Assembly: GCF_011065405.1 (NCBI RefSeq)
Contig: NZ_CP047056.1
Span: forward strand, 2,254,747 to 2,318,746
From: Succinivibrio dextrinosolvens
Lineage (GTDB): Bacteria > Pseudomonadota > Gammaproteobacteria > Enterobacterales > Succinivibrionaceae
Length of the DNA stretch: 64,000 nucleotides
Direction: 5' to 3'
Under the pieces are notes generated by a model, which had not been told where the DNA came from, ran no database searches, and saw only the letters and a program-made list of their open reading frames with translations. A program made the translations under genes and the position numbers. This document shows, piece after piece, positions 1 to 7,099 of the stretch. Positions within the stretch are counted from its first letter, which is position 1. Each line of letters begins with the position of its first letter.

Positions 1-76
1 TCTTATTGTTAAGATATTCTGGTATATGGCGAATCTGTGCAATCTTGCCACAACCGATTATTCCTACGTTCAACAT
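1..76 (-). CDS. Gfo/Idh/MocA-family oxidoreductase, N-terminal fragment
   Basis: Only the first 25 codons are inside the window; the gene runs off the left edge. The start of the protein reads as a beta strand followed by GIIGCGKIAQ, the glycine-rich dinucleotide-binding turn of a Rossmann fold, and then RHIPEY, which is typical of NAD(P)-dependent sugar or inositol dehydrogenases of the Gfo/Idh/MocA family. It is transcribed divergently from the LacI-type regulator, so it is the obvious candidate target of that regulator. The substrate cannot be told from this fragment. Confidence 0.7.
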   Translation of the reverse strand, partial: MLNVGIIGCGKIAQIRHIPEYLNNK

Positions 77-120
77 AAAATCACCTTAAGTTTGTTTGAA
101 AAGTTTTTTTCTGAAATAAA

Positions 121-257
121 CTGAAATAATTTCATAATAGTTTCAGTAAATATAATTTTAGGGAAGAGTATTTACAATCTAATTAGTTGCATAATTGGGC
201 TTAAATCACAGTTTGATAATGATGTAAAATATAATCTGATTTCTTTGAAATATTTCA
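121..257. promoter_or_regulatory. Candidate LacI-family operators in divergent promoter region
   Basis: The spacer between the oxidoreductase start and the LacI gene contains TGAAAT/ATTTCA inverted repeats. One is imperfect at about 122-134 and one is a perfect 12-bp palindrome, TGAAATATTTCA, at 246-257. A divergent local regulator with palindromes between the two genes is the usual arrangement for autoregulation plus control of the neighbour. The sequence is so AT-rich that short palindromes can arise by chance. Confidence 0.35.
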
Positions 258-353
258 TGGTTTTTGAAATATGTTTTTGTTTTATAATAATCGTCATTAT
301 TTCTAAGCTTCAATTACATAAGCGATAAATATAAGAAGAGACCGGGGATTAAC

Positions 354-1352
354 ATGAGAAACACGCGATATAAGACACATGAGATTGCAAAGCAGGCAGG
401 AGTCTCCCCTGCAAGTGTTTCCCGTGCCATCAATCATCCTGAGCTTTTAAGCGGAGAATCACTTGAGAAGATCAGAGCAACCATGCAGACAATGGGCTAT
501 GATGTTAATGAAATATTTCAGACGGATTCAAAGGAAATAATTCTTATCAACTGTCCTCAGGGAACCAATCCTTTTTACGAGGAAGTCCTGGACGGAGTTA
601 TCAGTTCAGCTGAATGCAACGGTTACTACACTCTTCTAAACTATACTGAGCTTGATGAAAACAATATCGAAGATTTTCTGAAGATGCTGCAGATTGCAAA
701 GATCAAGGGCCTCATTGCATTAAGTCAGCTGTCAGTTGAGATTCTGAACAAGATAAACTCCTTTGTGCCAGTGGTTCAGTGCTGTGAGTTCAATGATCAA
801 TCCTCTCTTCCATATGTAAGTATCGATGACTATATGGCCGCAAAGAATGCGGTTAAATATCTGATTGCTGCTGGCAGAAGAAAAATCGCCTTTCTGAACG
901 GACCTAGACACTACAAGTATGCCCGCGAGCGCCTAAGGGGCTTTATGGATGCCTTAACCGAGGAACATATTGCTGTACCTGATGAATGGATAATGCATGT
1001 GCCTCAGATTGACTATCAGATGGCTGATACCCTTATCAGCAGGGTCCTTTCTGATGATCACAAGCCTGACGCTGTCTTTGCTGCTTCCGATGTGCTGGCG
1101 GCTGCGGTGGTAAACCGTGCTGTATACAGTGATCTCAAGGTTCCAGAAGATCTTATGGTAATAGGCTTTGACAATATTTCTCTGTGTCAGATCGTAAGAC
1201 CTGCCTTAACCTCGGTAAACCAGCCAAAACATAAGCTTGGTTACACTGCCTGTGAAATGCTGCACGAGAAACTCAAAGGAAAAACTCTTAAGGTTAATGA
1301 GGTTCTTCTCTCAACAGAGCTGGTGTTAAGAGGTTCAACTGAGCATCAGTGA
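354..1352 (+). CDS. LacI/GalR-family transcriptional regulator
   Basis: This 332-residue protein has the standard LacI layout. An N-terminal helix-turn-helix lies at about residues 8-27 (HEIAKQAGVSPASVSRAI), followed by the hinge helix and a periplasmic-binding-protein-like effector domain from about residue 60 to the end, including the conserved VIGFDNISL segment near residue 280. Such proteins bind palindromic operators and release or bind them on sensing a sugar. The ATG has a GGGG ribosome site about 8 bases upstream. It is divergent from a Gfo/Idh/MocA oxidoreductase, which suggests control of a small sugar or polyol catabolic operon to the left. The effector is unknown. Confidence 0.9.
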   Translation: MRNTRYKTHEIAKQAGVSPASVSRAINHPELLSGESLEKIRATMQTMGYDVNEIFQTDSKEIILINCPQGTNPFYEEVLDGVISSAECNGYYTLLNYTELDENNIEDFLKMLQIAKIKGLIALSQLSVEILNKINSFVPVVQCCEFNDQSSLPYVSIDDYMAAKNAVKYLIAAGRRKIAFLNGPRHYKYARERLRGFMDALTEEHIAVPDEWIMHVPQIDYQMADTLISRVLSDDHKPDAVFAASDVLAAAVVNRAVYSDLKVPEDLMVIGFDNISLCQIVRPALTSVNQPKHKLGYTACEMLHEKLKGKTLKVNEVLLSTELVLRGSTEHQ

Positions 1353-1399
1353 TAGGATCGGAATTGGTTTAAAGATTAGCTTTTAAGCAGATAAAGATA

Positions 1400-1445
1400 A
1401 AAAGGCGCAGAATCCAAGTTTTGATCGGTGATTTCTGCGCCTTTT
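1400..1445. terminator. Bidirectional rho-independent terminator
   Basis: A 13-bp perfect stem, AAAAGGCGCAGAA paired with TTCTGCGCCTTTT, encloses a 20-base loop. The stem begins with A residues and ends with T residues, so it gives a U-tract on both strands. It sits between the converging LacI regulator gene and the lipoprotein gene. Confidence 0.9.
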
Positions 1446-1458
1446 GGTAATTTTGCTG

Positions 1459-2112
1459 TTAATAGTTGTGTCCGGGCAGTTCTTGTATTGATGAAGCCGG
1501 TATCTCATATAAGGTTCCATAAAGGTCATTTGCGTTCTTGAATAGCTGGCATTTATATTCGCAGTCTTTATAGGTGCTGCTGTTTTCTTCTTTTCTGCTG
1601 TTATATTTATTCTGAGCTAAAAGCTTCTGATGTTTTGTGTAGATATAATCTGCAGTGAATTCTTTTTTATTCAGAATCTCATCAAGATCAAGAGGAATTC
1701 TGGCTTCATTTCTTATAAAGAAATATTTCCTTTCGACCCAGGCTGAACCTGCAAGTTTAAATCCGGTGATAACATTGTTTTCATCGAGTTCAAGAAATAT
1801 ATTCTTGGTAATCTTGGGGATCAGAGTGGATTTCTCTCCGAAAGTCATGGTCCCGTTAATGATATTGTTGGAGTAATCTTCGGTAAAGGCTTTGTTTTCA
1901 AGGTTAAAGCCTGCAATTCTTTTACCGTCTTTCGTTTCTGATATAAAGACCGGCTCCCCGATTTTCAGCATTGCCTCACTGAGAGTGGTACGGTTTTTCC
2001 TGATTGAGGATGCAACACGTCCTGCATCGAGATTGTTATCCTGTGAGGCGGTATTCTTGCAACCGGATAAGAGTGCAAGAGCAACACCTATTGGAATAAA
2101 GAGTTTGAGCAT
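1459..2112 (-). CDS. Putative small outer-membrane lipoprotein
   Basis: The protein begins MLKLFIPIGVALALLSGCK, a short charged start, hydrophobic core and a lipobox ending in the lipidated Cys (LLSGC), so it should be processed by signal peptidase II. I chose the ATG at 2112 rather than an upstream in-frame TTG because an AAGGA site precedes it by about 9 bases. The mature part (about 200 residues) has a segment, LKIGEPVFISETKDGKRIAGF, that resembles the small BamE/OmlA-like fold (turn after a GxP motif). That resemblance is weak and I do not assign a function. It is a single gene, convergent with the LacI regulator and separated from it by a strong terminator. Confidence 0.7.
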   Translation of the reverse strand: MLKLFIPIGVALALLSGCKNTASQDNNLDAGRVASSIRKNRTTLSEAMLKIGEPVFISETKDGKRIAGFNLENKAFTEDYSNNIINGTMTFGEKSTLIPKITKNIFLELDENNVITGFKLAGSAWVERKYFFIRNEARIPLDLDEILNKKEFTADYIYTKHQKLLAQNKYNSRKEENSSTYKDCEYKCQLFKNANDLYGTLYEIPASSIQELPGHNY

Positions 2113-2139
2113 GTTCAAAAATCCTTGAAGTTGATTCAA

Positions 2140-2577
2140 ATTTTTAATAATTCTTTTCTAAGTATTTTCTGTTATGAAAAATTAAAAAAGCGCCTAATAC
2201 TAGCATCTAAAAAATACTTTTACAATTAGATTATTAAGCAAAAATTAAAAAATATTATTGAATAATAAGGAAAAACTTAAAAATATTTACTTTTTTGTTT
2301 TAAATAAAAAGAGCATTATTTATTGCCTTTTTAAATTAAAACTGCAATTTGTTTAAATAAAGTGATCTGTATTTTTTTATATCCGACTTTAAAGAAAATG
2401 TGATTTAATCGGCACTTATGTGGTAATACTGGTGAATTTTGTTATCGGAATAGGGCTTTTCTGTTATAGAAAAAATTCAGTTGAATATAGTGAAATGGCA
2501 GGTTAATTTTGTTCAATATTCAGTAAAAGGGACAGCGCTGATGTCTGTCCCAAATAAAACTTAGCAAAATGAGAATG
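2140..2577. other. AT-rich intergenic stretch between lipoprotein and cupin genes
   Basis: About 440 bases without a convincing gene. It holds the promoter side of the lipoprotein gene on the right-hand flank and the cupin terminator hairpin at 2529-2551. Otherwise I see only AT-rich sequence with no conserved-looking element. Confidence 0.5.
2529..2551 (-). terminator. Terminator of the marR-cupin operon
   Basis: GGGACAG pairs with CTGTCCC around a 9-base loop. On the minus strand the stem is followed by TTTT, 25 bases past the stop of the cupin gene. Confidence 0.75.
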
Positions 2578-3039
2578 TTACAACATTTCTGCGTCTGTCA
2601 TGGTATAGCTTTCAAGAGAGTTGCGCTTGGTCTGAATACAGATATAAGTCAGTCCCTTATCTCCAGATGACAATTTGCGCACACCTTTAGGATCAACTCT
2701 CATTACAGAACCTTCCTTCAGTGGATAATCCTTGCCGTCTACAGTCATGATACCGTTTCCGTTAAGCACAAGATACACTTCTTCGTTCAGCTTGTGTTTG
2801 TGTGAAAATGGTCCAACTGTGTCTGGTTCCATATAGCCAAAGGACATTTCCATTCCGGTTAACTTCAGCAGATCTTTTAAGAACAGTTTTGAGTTCATGG
2901 TAAGCTTGGCATCAGGACACTCCATGATATAGTCCTTAATGCCATCAAACGAACCTAGATCTGCAAAGGATACGTTGGCTGCCTCAGCCTGATGCTCTGG
3001 TTTCTTTGACTTGTCTGATAGTAGAACTTCAAATGCCAT
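2578..3039 (-). CDS. Single-domain cupin protein
   Basis: The 153-residue protein contains one small beta-barrel cupin domain at about residues 65-140. Motif 1 reads HKHKLNEEVYLVLNGNG, with His80, His82 and an acidic residue at 86/87 available as metal ligands, and a G-rich turn follows. The second cupin motif lacks its usual His, so the metal site may be incomplete. The gene starts 17 bases after the stop of the MarR-family gene upstream and shares its operon and terminator, so it is probably induced together with that repressor. The role is unknown; a stress or small-molecule-binding function is inference. Confidence 0.8.
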   Translation of the reverse strand: MAFEVLLSDKSKKPEHQAEAANVSFADLGSFDGIKDYIMECPDAKLTMNSKLFLKDLLKLTGMEMSFGYMEPDTVGPFSHKHKLNEEVYLVLNGNGIMTVDGKDYPLKEGSVMRVDPKGVRKLSSGDKGLTYICIQTKRNSLESYTMTDAEML

Positions 3040-3056
3040 TTTTAATTACCTCTCTG

Positions 3057-3482
3057 TTATTTATTAAAGCCTGATATAGCTCTGGTTAAAAGATTTTCCA
3101 GAAGATTTGCCTCATCTTCTGTAAGATTATTCATTACTCTGCTGTTCATATTTTCAGCTATCTGATTGAAAAGCTGCTCATAGGATTTGCCTTTCTCGGT
3201 TAAGGAAACCAGATATACACGGCTGTCCTTCTCAGATTTAACTCTTGATACGAGCTCAAGTTTTTCAAGCTTATCCACAAGTACCGTGGTTGTAGCTTTG
3301 GTTCTGTTGATCCTTCCTGCCAGCTCCTGCATTGTAAGAGTCTGCTTCTGATACAGACTTGCCAGGATATCTCCATGGGAAGGTACGATTCCTTTAAGAC
3401 CGTTCTCTTTAAGCTGTCTTTCCAGAAACTCTCTTGCGAAGCGGTGTAGTGTTGAAGATAAAGCGACGATGCAGTGTTTCAT
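3057..3482 (-). CDS. MarR-family transcriptional regulator
   Basis: This protein of about 141 residues has a MarR winged helix. The recognition region reads LTMQELAGRINRTKATTTVLVDKLEKLELVSR and is followed by the wing with the conserved DSR(V) motif (KDSRVYLVSLTEKG). I chose the ATG at 3482, preceded by AAAGG, over an in-frame TTG two codons upstream. It is the first gene of an operon with the cupin protein. Two near-perfect palindromes lie just upstream (3526-3574), the expected place for MarR autorepression. The inducing ligand is unknown. Confidence 0.9.
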   Translation of the reverse strand: MKHCIVALSSTLHRFAREFLERQLKENGLKGIVPSHGDILASLYQKQTLTMQELAGRINRTKATTTVLVDKLEKLELVSRVKSEKDSRVYLVSLTEKGKSYEQLFNQIAENMNSRVMNNLTEDEANLLENLLTRAISGFNK

Positions 3483-3525
3483 AACCAAGCCTTTCTTAGC
3501 TGAAATATTCCGTAAATCAAAATAT

Positions 3526-3574
3526 AGTTAGATGTCTAACTAATCTGCAGATAAATATAATTAGATATCTAACT
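3526..3574. promoter_or_regulatory. Tandem palindromic MarR operators
   Basis: Two copies of one palindrome, AGTTAGATGTCTAACT at 3526-3541 and AATTAGATATCTAACT at 3559-3574, lie 38 bases upstream of the MarR start. Their centres are 33 bp apart, about three helical turns, so dimers would sit on the same face of the DNA. Size and symmetry fit MarR-family operators. The first copy lies closer to the gene and probably overlaps the promoter. Confidence 0.75.
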
Positions 3575-3743
3575 AAATGCAACTTAATTTTTACATTTAA
3601 TTTTCTTCTTTTTGTTTTATCAGACAATTTAATTTTGTGTTTATTGATATTTGCGAGTTTGATCGGTTATTTCTTTCCTCATTTTTCTTAAAATTTGAGA
3701 ATAGCTTTGAAAAAAGAATAAATATAACTATAGGACTCCAAGA

Positions 3744-4307
3744 ATGATAAATCTGAACAACCTAGTTAAGGCATGTGTTATTTCTCCACTTCTGTTCATG
3801 GGATTTTCAGCTAGTGCACAGACCTCCTGTGTTGAAGGCTGGGATTTTCAGGCCGAATATCTGAAGCATAACAAGTCAGATAAGCATGTAGATAACTATA
3901 ATCTGCATGTCTATAAACATTTATGGAATAACGACTATCTGTCACTCTACTATGGCGGAACTGCTTCCATAGCCAACGGCTACATGGATAAGGATGAAAA
4001 GAAGGATTCAGATGCCTTTGGTATCGGACCATCAATAATGGGTCGTCTTGAATTCAATCCTTTCGGCAGCTTCTACACCGGTCTTGAAGCCGGCGGTACC
4101 ATGAGATTCTTCACCAAGGCTCATCCTGCTGGCGGCCGTGCCTATGATTTCCTGTGGAGAGTAGGTCCACGCTTCAGCTATAAGCTGGGAAATTATTCTG
4201 CCTTAGGTCTGACTCTTCTCTATGCTCATGCCTCAAACGGTATGAATTCACATAACCCTGGATATGAGATGAAGGGTGTAAACCTGGATTTCGAATATAA
4301 GTTCTAA
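3744..4307 (+). CDS. pagL: PagL-type lipid A 3-O-deacylase, outer-membrane beta-barrel
   Basis: The 187-residue precursor has a signal peptide ending near residue 25 (FSASAQ). The rest alternates polar and hydrophobic residues like an eight-stranded barrel and ends in Phe. Near the C-terminus it carries HASNGMNSHNPGYE, which matches the catalytic His-Ser and following Asn-Pro-Gly of the PagL family. PagL removes the 3-O-linked acyl chain from lipid A at the outer leaflet, lowering endotoxin activity and altering sensitivity to cationic peptides. It is monocistronic, with an AGGA ribosome site. No regulator site was recognised. PagL family assignment is by motif and topology. Confidence 0.82.
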   Translation: MINLNNLVKACVISPLLFMGFSASAQTSCVEGWDFQAEYLKHNKSDKHVDNYNLHVYKHLWNNDYLSLYYGGTASIANGYMDKDEKKDSDAFGIGPSIMGRLEFNPFGSFYTGLEAGGTMRFFTKAHPAGGRAYDFLWRVGPRFSYKLGNYSALGLTLLYAHASNGMNSHNPGYEMKGVNLDFEYKF

Positions 4308-4337
4308 AAAAAATGCCTGAAAATGATCTTTCAGGCA
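4305..4337 (-). terminator. Terminator of the thioredoxin gene
   Basis: TGCCTGAAA pairs with TTTCAGGCA (4314-4337). On the minus strand the stem is followed by a run of eight or nine T, and the run overlaps the stop codon of the opposing pagL gene. Confidence 0.85.
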
Positions 4338-4366
4338 TAACAGCTGTTGGTTACTTTTTTTGCGTG

Positions 4367-4684
4367 CTATAGGTAGGTCTTAACGATCTCACCAAGCTCC
4401 TGCTTGGACAGAGCGCCAACCTTTCTTAAAACTTCTTTCTTATCCTTGAAGACCAGAGTGGTTGGAATACTGGTAATTCCGAATTTACTTAAGAGTTCTT
4501 CTGATTCGTCAGCATCTGCATAGCAAAGCTTAATCTCAGGATTCTCAGATGAAAATTCCATTACACCTGGTTTCATGGCTTTGCAGTGTCCACACCACTC
4601 GGCACCGATGAACATCATCTTGAAGCCATCGTCTCCTAAAACTTCCTTATCAAAACTTTCTGTATTTACTGGCATCATTGACAT
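4367..4684 (-). CDS. Thioredoxin
   Basis: This 105-residue single-domain protein has the active site WCGHC (Cys31 and Cys34) and the cis-proline segment SIPTTLVF near residue 74, both hallmarks of thioredoxin. There is no signal peptide, so it acts in the cytoplasm as a disulfide reductant. The CGHC active site is more oxidising than the classical CGPC and is common in eukaryotic protein disulfide isomerases and some bacterial thioredoxins. The start has a GAGGAA ribosome site. It is a single gene ended by a strong terminator, and it lies next to an OhrR-like peroxide sensor gene, which fits an oxidative-stress neighbourhood. Confidence 0.9.
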   Translation of the reverse strand: MSMMPVNTESFDKEVLGDDGFKMMFIGAEWCGHCKAMKPGVMEFSSENPEIKLCYADADESEELLSKFGITSIPTTLVFKDKKEVLRKVGALSKQELGEIVKTYL

Positions 4685-4929
4685 AATTAATTCCTCTTTA
4701 TTTTTAGTGATGTTTAATATATTATGTATTATATAGTAAAATTAAATTGTGTCAAATTAAATCTAATAAAATTTTAAATTATAATCGAAGTATAGATTCA
4801 GAATCTGCGGTTGTATGGCCGATTAAGGCTAGAAAGACCTCAGAAAACTGCTACAATAAAAACATAAGAGTGAATTGGCTCTGTCATGAAGACAGTCTAA
4901 AAATATTTTTTCACCTTGGATTTTAAGCT

Positions 4930-5385
4930 ATGACTAAAAAAGATAAGAACGATCCTCTGCTTTTAGAGAACCAGGTCTGTTTCCCTCTGTATGCCTGTGC
5001 CAGAAGAGTGGTTAACACCTATGCCAGCCTGCTTAAGGAACTGGATCTGACCTATACCCAGTATGTAACCATGATGGTAATGTGGGAGCATGAGAAGATC
5101 TCTGTCAAGGATTTAGGCGCCAAGCTGTATCTGGATTCAGGAACTCTGACCCCGGTTCTCAAGAAACTCTGTGCCCTGGGCGTGATCAGAAAATATCGTG
5201 ATGAGTCAGATGAACGTGTGGTAATAGCTGAAATTACTGAGGAAGGACGTAAGCTTAGGGAAAAAGCTCTGGTTATTCCTCAGCAGATCTGCTGTAAAAT
5301 CAGCAATAACAGCAGCGGTTTTACTATGGATGATGCAATGCAGTTAAAGGGGCTGTTGTTAAAGCTGCTTGGCAGTGTTGATTAG
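4930..5385 (+). CDS. OhrR-like MarR-family redox regulator
   Basis: A 151-residue MarR-family protein. Its N-terminal ENQVCFPLYACAR resembles the segment of OhrR that holds the peroxide-sensing Cys, here Cys17, with a second Cys at 23. The winged helix follows (LGAKLYLDSGTLTPVLKKLCALGVI) with the DERV wing motif. OhrR proteins repress organic hydroperoxide resistance genes until the Cys is oxidised. No ohr gene is visible here; the adjacent convergent gene is an aldo/keto reductase whose 3' end overlaps this gene by 4 bases, and a thioredoxin gene is divergent on the left. The target is therefore not certain. Confidence 0.82.
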   Translation: MTKKDKNDPLLLENQVCFPLYACARRVVNTYASLLKELDLTYTQYVTMMVMWEHEKISVKDLGAKLYLDSGTLTPVLKKLCALGVIRKYRDESDERVVIAEITEEGRKLREKALVIPQQICCKISNNSSGFTMDDAMQLKGLLLKLLGSVD

Positions 5386-6236
5386 CATACATCCAGAGGT
5401 ACCTTGTGATTAGGGGCTGGAAAGGCCTGATTTAAAAGCTCCAGCTCTTCAGCGGTCAGGGTAATGTTTCTTACCGCCGCATTTTCAAGAGTGTGTCTGG
5501 CGCTTGAGCTTCTTGGAATTGCAATCATATCCTCATTTGCCAGTACAAAAGCCAAAAGTACCTGAGATGTGCTCAGATTATGACTCTTGGCTATCGTCAG
5601 GACGGTTTCATTCTGAAGAATTCCTTTTGCAAGTGAGCCTCCCTGAGCTAAAGGACAGTAGCTCATAGGATAGATGTTCTTCTCCTTCATGTATGGCAGC
5701 AGATCGTATTCAATACCGCGTGAGCCTAGATGATAGAGCACCTGGTTTACGACGCAGTTCTCTCCACCGCTGTGTTCCACAAGCTCAACCATATCCTCGG
5801 TATCAAAATTTGAAACACCCCAGGATCTGATTATTCCTTCCTCAACAAAACGCTCCATGCTTTCTACCACCTCAGGGAAAGGTGTATCTCCAATCCAGTG
5901 GTACAGATACATATCAAGATAATCAGTCTCAAGACGTTTCAGTGAATGCTCAAGGGAATAGCGGATGTGGTTACGACCGGCATTTGATGGAAGTACCTTT
6001 GACACCAGGAACAGAGAGCTTCTGTCATAGTTTTTAATGGCTCTGCCTACAAAGGATTCAGAACGGCCCATTCCATACATTTCAGCTGTATCAATCAGTT
6101 TTACGCCGGAATCTATCCCCATACGGATAGCCTCATATTCACTACGGGCTTTTGATGACTCCTCGCCTATGTACCACATGCCCATACCTAAACGAGGCAT
6201 CTTTAATCCGTTCTTCAAGGTTACAAATTCTTTCAT
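5382..6236 (-). CDS. yeaE: Aldo/keto reductase (YeaE-like)
   Basis: This 284-residue protein has a TIM-barrel AKR sequence with the catalytic tetrad Asp49, Tyr54, Lys80 and His113 (DTAEMYG, SKVLP, LYHW). Segments such as VSNFD and NQVLYHLGSRGIEYDLLP closely match what I remember of E. coli YeaE, a methylglyoxal/aldehyde reductase using NADPH. Its stop codon overlaps the convergent OhrR-like gene. The context with thioredoxin and OhrR suggests detoxification of reactive carbonyls. Family call is firm; the substrate is inference. Confidence 0.88.
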   Translation of the reverse strand: MKEFVTLKNGLKMPRLGMGMWYIGEESSKARSEYEAIRMGIDSGVKLIDTAEMYGMGRSESFVGRAIKNYDRSSLFLVSKVLPSNAGRNHIRYSLEHSLKRLETDYLDMYLYHWIGDTPFPEVVESMERFVEEGIIRSWGVSNFDTEDMVELVEHSGGENCVVNQVLYHLGSRGIEYDLLPYMKEKNIYPMSYCPLAQGGSLAKGILQNETVLTIAKSHNLSTSQVLLAFVLANEDMIAIPRSSSARHTLENAAVRNITLTAEELELLNQAFPAPNHKVPLDVC

Positions 6237-6581
6237 TATTAAATAGCCTTAGGTTAATTGACTGATATGACACTATATCGTTTAAATTACATGTGGATGA
6301 TTTTATATTCACTGTTTTGCATATTTAAGCCAAAGGAGTGTTCTTTGGCGCAACAGATTAATAATACCAAAGCATTATAGATTCTTCTTGCTAATACAGC
6401 ACAGTTTTATGAATGCACTGTTTTAGGCAACCATAACACGATAAAGATTGCAGTTAAGATAAACTTTTAAGCTGTATCTCAGTTTTTTACAGAAAAATAA
6501 ATTCTTTTGTGATGTAAATTCAATTGATTATTCTATTAGACATATTTTTTTTCTAAAATGAAGATAGCTAGGAGAAAATGC

Positions 6582-6656
6582 ATGGTAAATAACGTTACCC
6601 TCTGTAGAGAATACATTTATTTACGTGAACTATTGACTGCTGCACATTTGAAATAA
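6582..6656 (+). CDS. Possible 24-residue leader peptide
   Basis: A short frame opens at ATG 6582 seven bases after an AGGAG ribosome site and encodes 24 residues, with a central REYIYLREL segment, before a TAA. It is the first of two short frames with good ribosome sites ahead of a hairpin and the small gene at 6796. It could be a leader peptide, a small regulatory protein or chance. I do not recognise the sequence. Confidence 0.4.
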   Translation: MVNNVTLCREYIYLRELLTAAHLK

Positions 6657-6687
6657 GAGACAGTTCGTATACCAGGAGGTTATAGAT

Positions 6688-6720
6688 ATGTGCACAGAGA
6701 CTTTGTCACCCCGATGTTAA
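6688..6720 (+). CDS. Possible 10-residue leader peptide MCTETLSPRC
   Basis: An unusually strong AGGAGG ribosome site lies 9 bases before ATG 6688, which encodes MCTETLSPRC and stops at TAA. Twenty-five bases downstream is a hairpin followed by seven T (6746-6775). A short translated frame just before an intrinsic terminator is the layout of transcription attenuation leaders. The Cys codons at both ends are the only composition bias. Translation is not proven. Confidence 0.4.
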   Translation: MCTETLSPRC

Positions 6721-6745
6721 ACAGTCAGACATTACCGAGCGCAGA

Positions 6746-6775
6746 CCGTTACACTTTATAGTTAACGGTTTTTTT
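6746..6775 (+). terminator. Hairpin with T-tract, possible attenuator
   Basis: CCGTTA pairs with TAACGG across a 10-base loop and is followed by TTTTTTT. It lies between the 10-residue mini-ORF and the gene at 6796, only about 20 bases before that gene's start, so it would have to be read through or relieved for expression. Confidence 0.6.
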
Positions 6776-6795
6776 GTGCCCGTAAGGAGCAAACC

Positions 6796-6984
6796 ATGGT
6801 CAGAGTCAAACAGTTTTTAGATGACTTCAAGAGCGGATCAAAAAGAAGAAAGACTTCTATGGCATTACAGCAGTTTGAGGAATGGCAGAGGCAGAATTCC
6901 AATGTCATGATCATAAGACTTGAGGAATATGGGGAAAAAGGGAAAAGCTCTGTGATCTTCGTGGTATATGACGATCTGATATAG
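6796..6984 (+). CDS. Small hypothetical protein
   Basis: A 62-residue protein preceded by a good AAGGAG ribosome site. It is basic at the N-terminal half (KSGSKRRKT) and ends in a beta-like strand SSVIFVVYDDLI. The overall pattern, a short MVRVK strand, a helix and a VxxVVY strand, faintly resembles the small Cse60/DUF2758 proteins of Firmicutes, but I would not rely on this. It is preceded by two mini-ORFs and a terminator-like hairpin, which suggests its expression is attenuated. Function unknown. Confidence 0.55.
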   Translation: MVRVKQFLDDFKSGSKRRKTSMALQQFEEWQRQNSNVMIIRLEEYGEKGKSSVIFVVYDDLI

Positions 6985-7056
6985 CTTTTTTCAAGGTCAG
7001 CTAAGAATATAAGAGTAGAGATATATTTCTCTGAAAGGCTCTGTCACCCAAAAAAG

Positions 7057-7082
7057 AAGGCAGCATATAAGCTGCTACCTTT
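7057..7082 (-). terminator. Terminator between small gene and glycerate kinase
   Basis: GCAGC pairs with GCTGC inside a longer imperfect stem (AAGG/CCTT with a small bulge). On the minus strand the stem is followed by TTCTTTTTT, so it mainly serves the glycerate kinase gene, whose stop is about 18 bases away. It may also act for the small gene on the plus strand. Confidence 0.65.
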
Positions 7083-7099
7083 TATAAGAGCAATGAACA

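Noticed and set aside
6578-6592. ATG at 6578 as start of the first leader frame
   Set aside because: It is only three bases from the AGGAG site and stops after four codons; the ATG at 6582 is better placed.
6796-6984. Firm assignment of the 62-residue protein to the Cse60 family
   Set aside because: Only the first strand and last strand look similar; the middle does not, so it is left as hypothetical.
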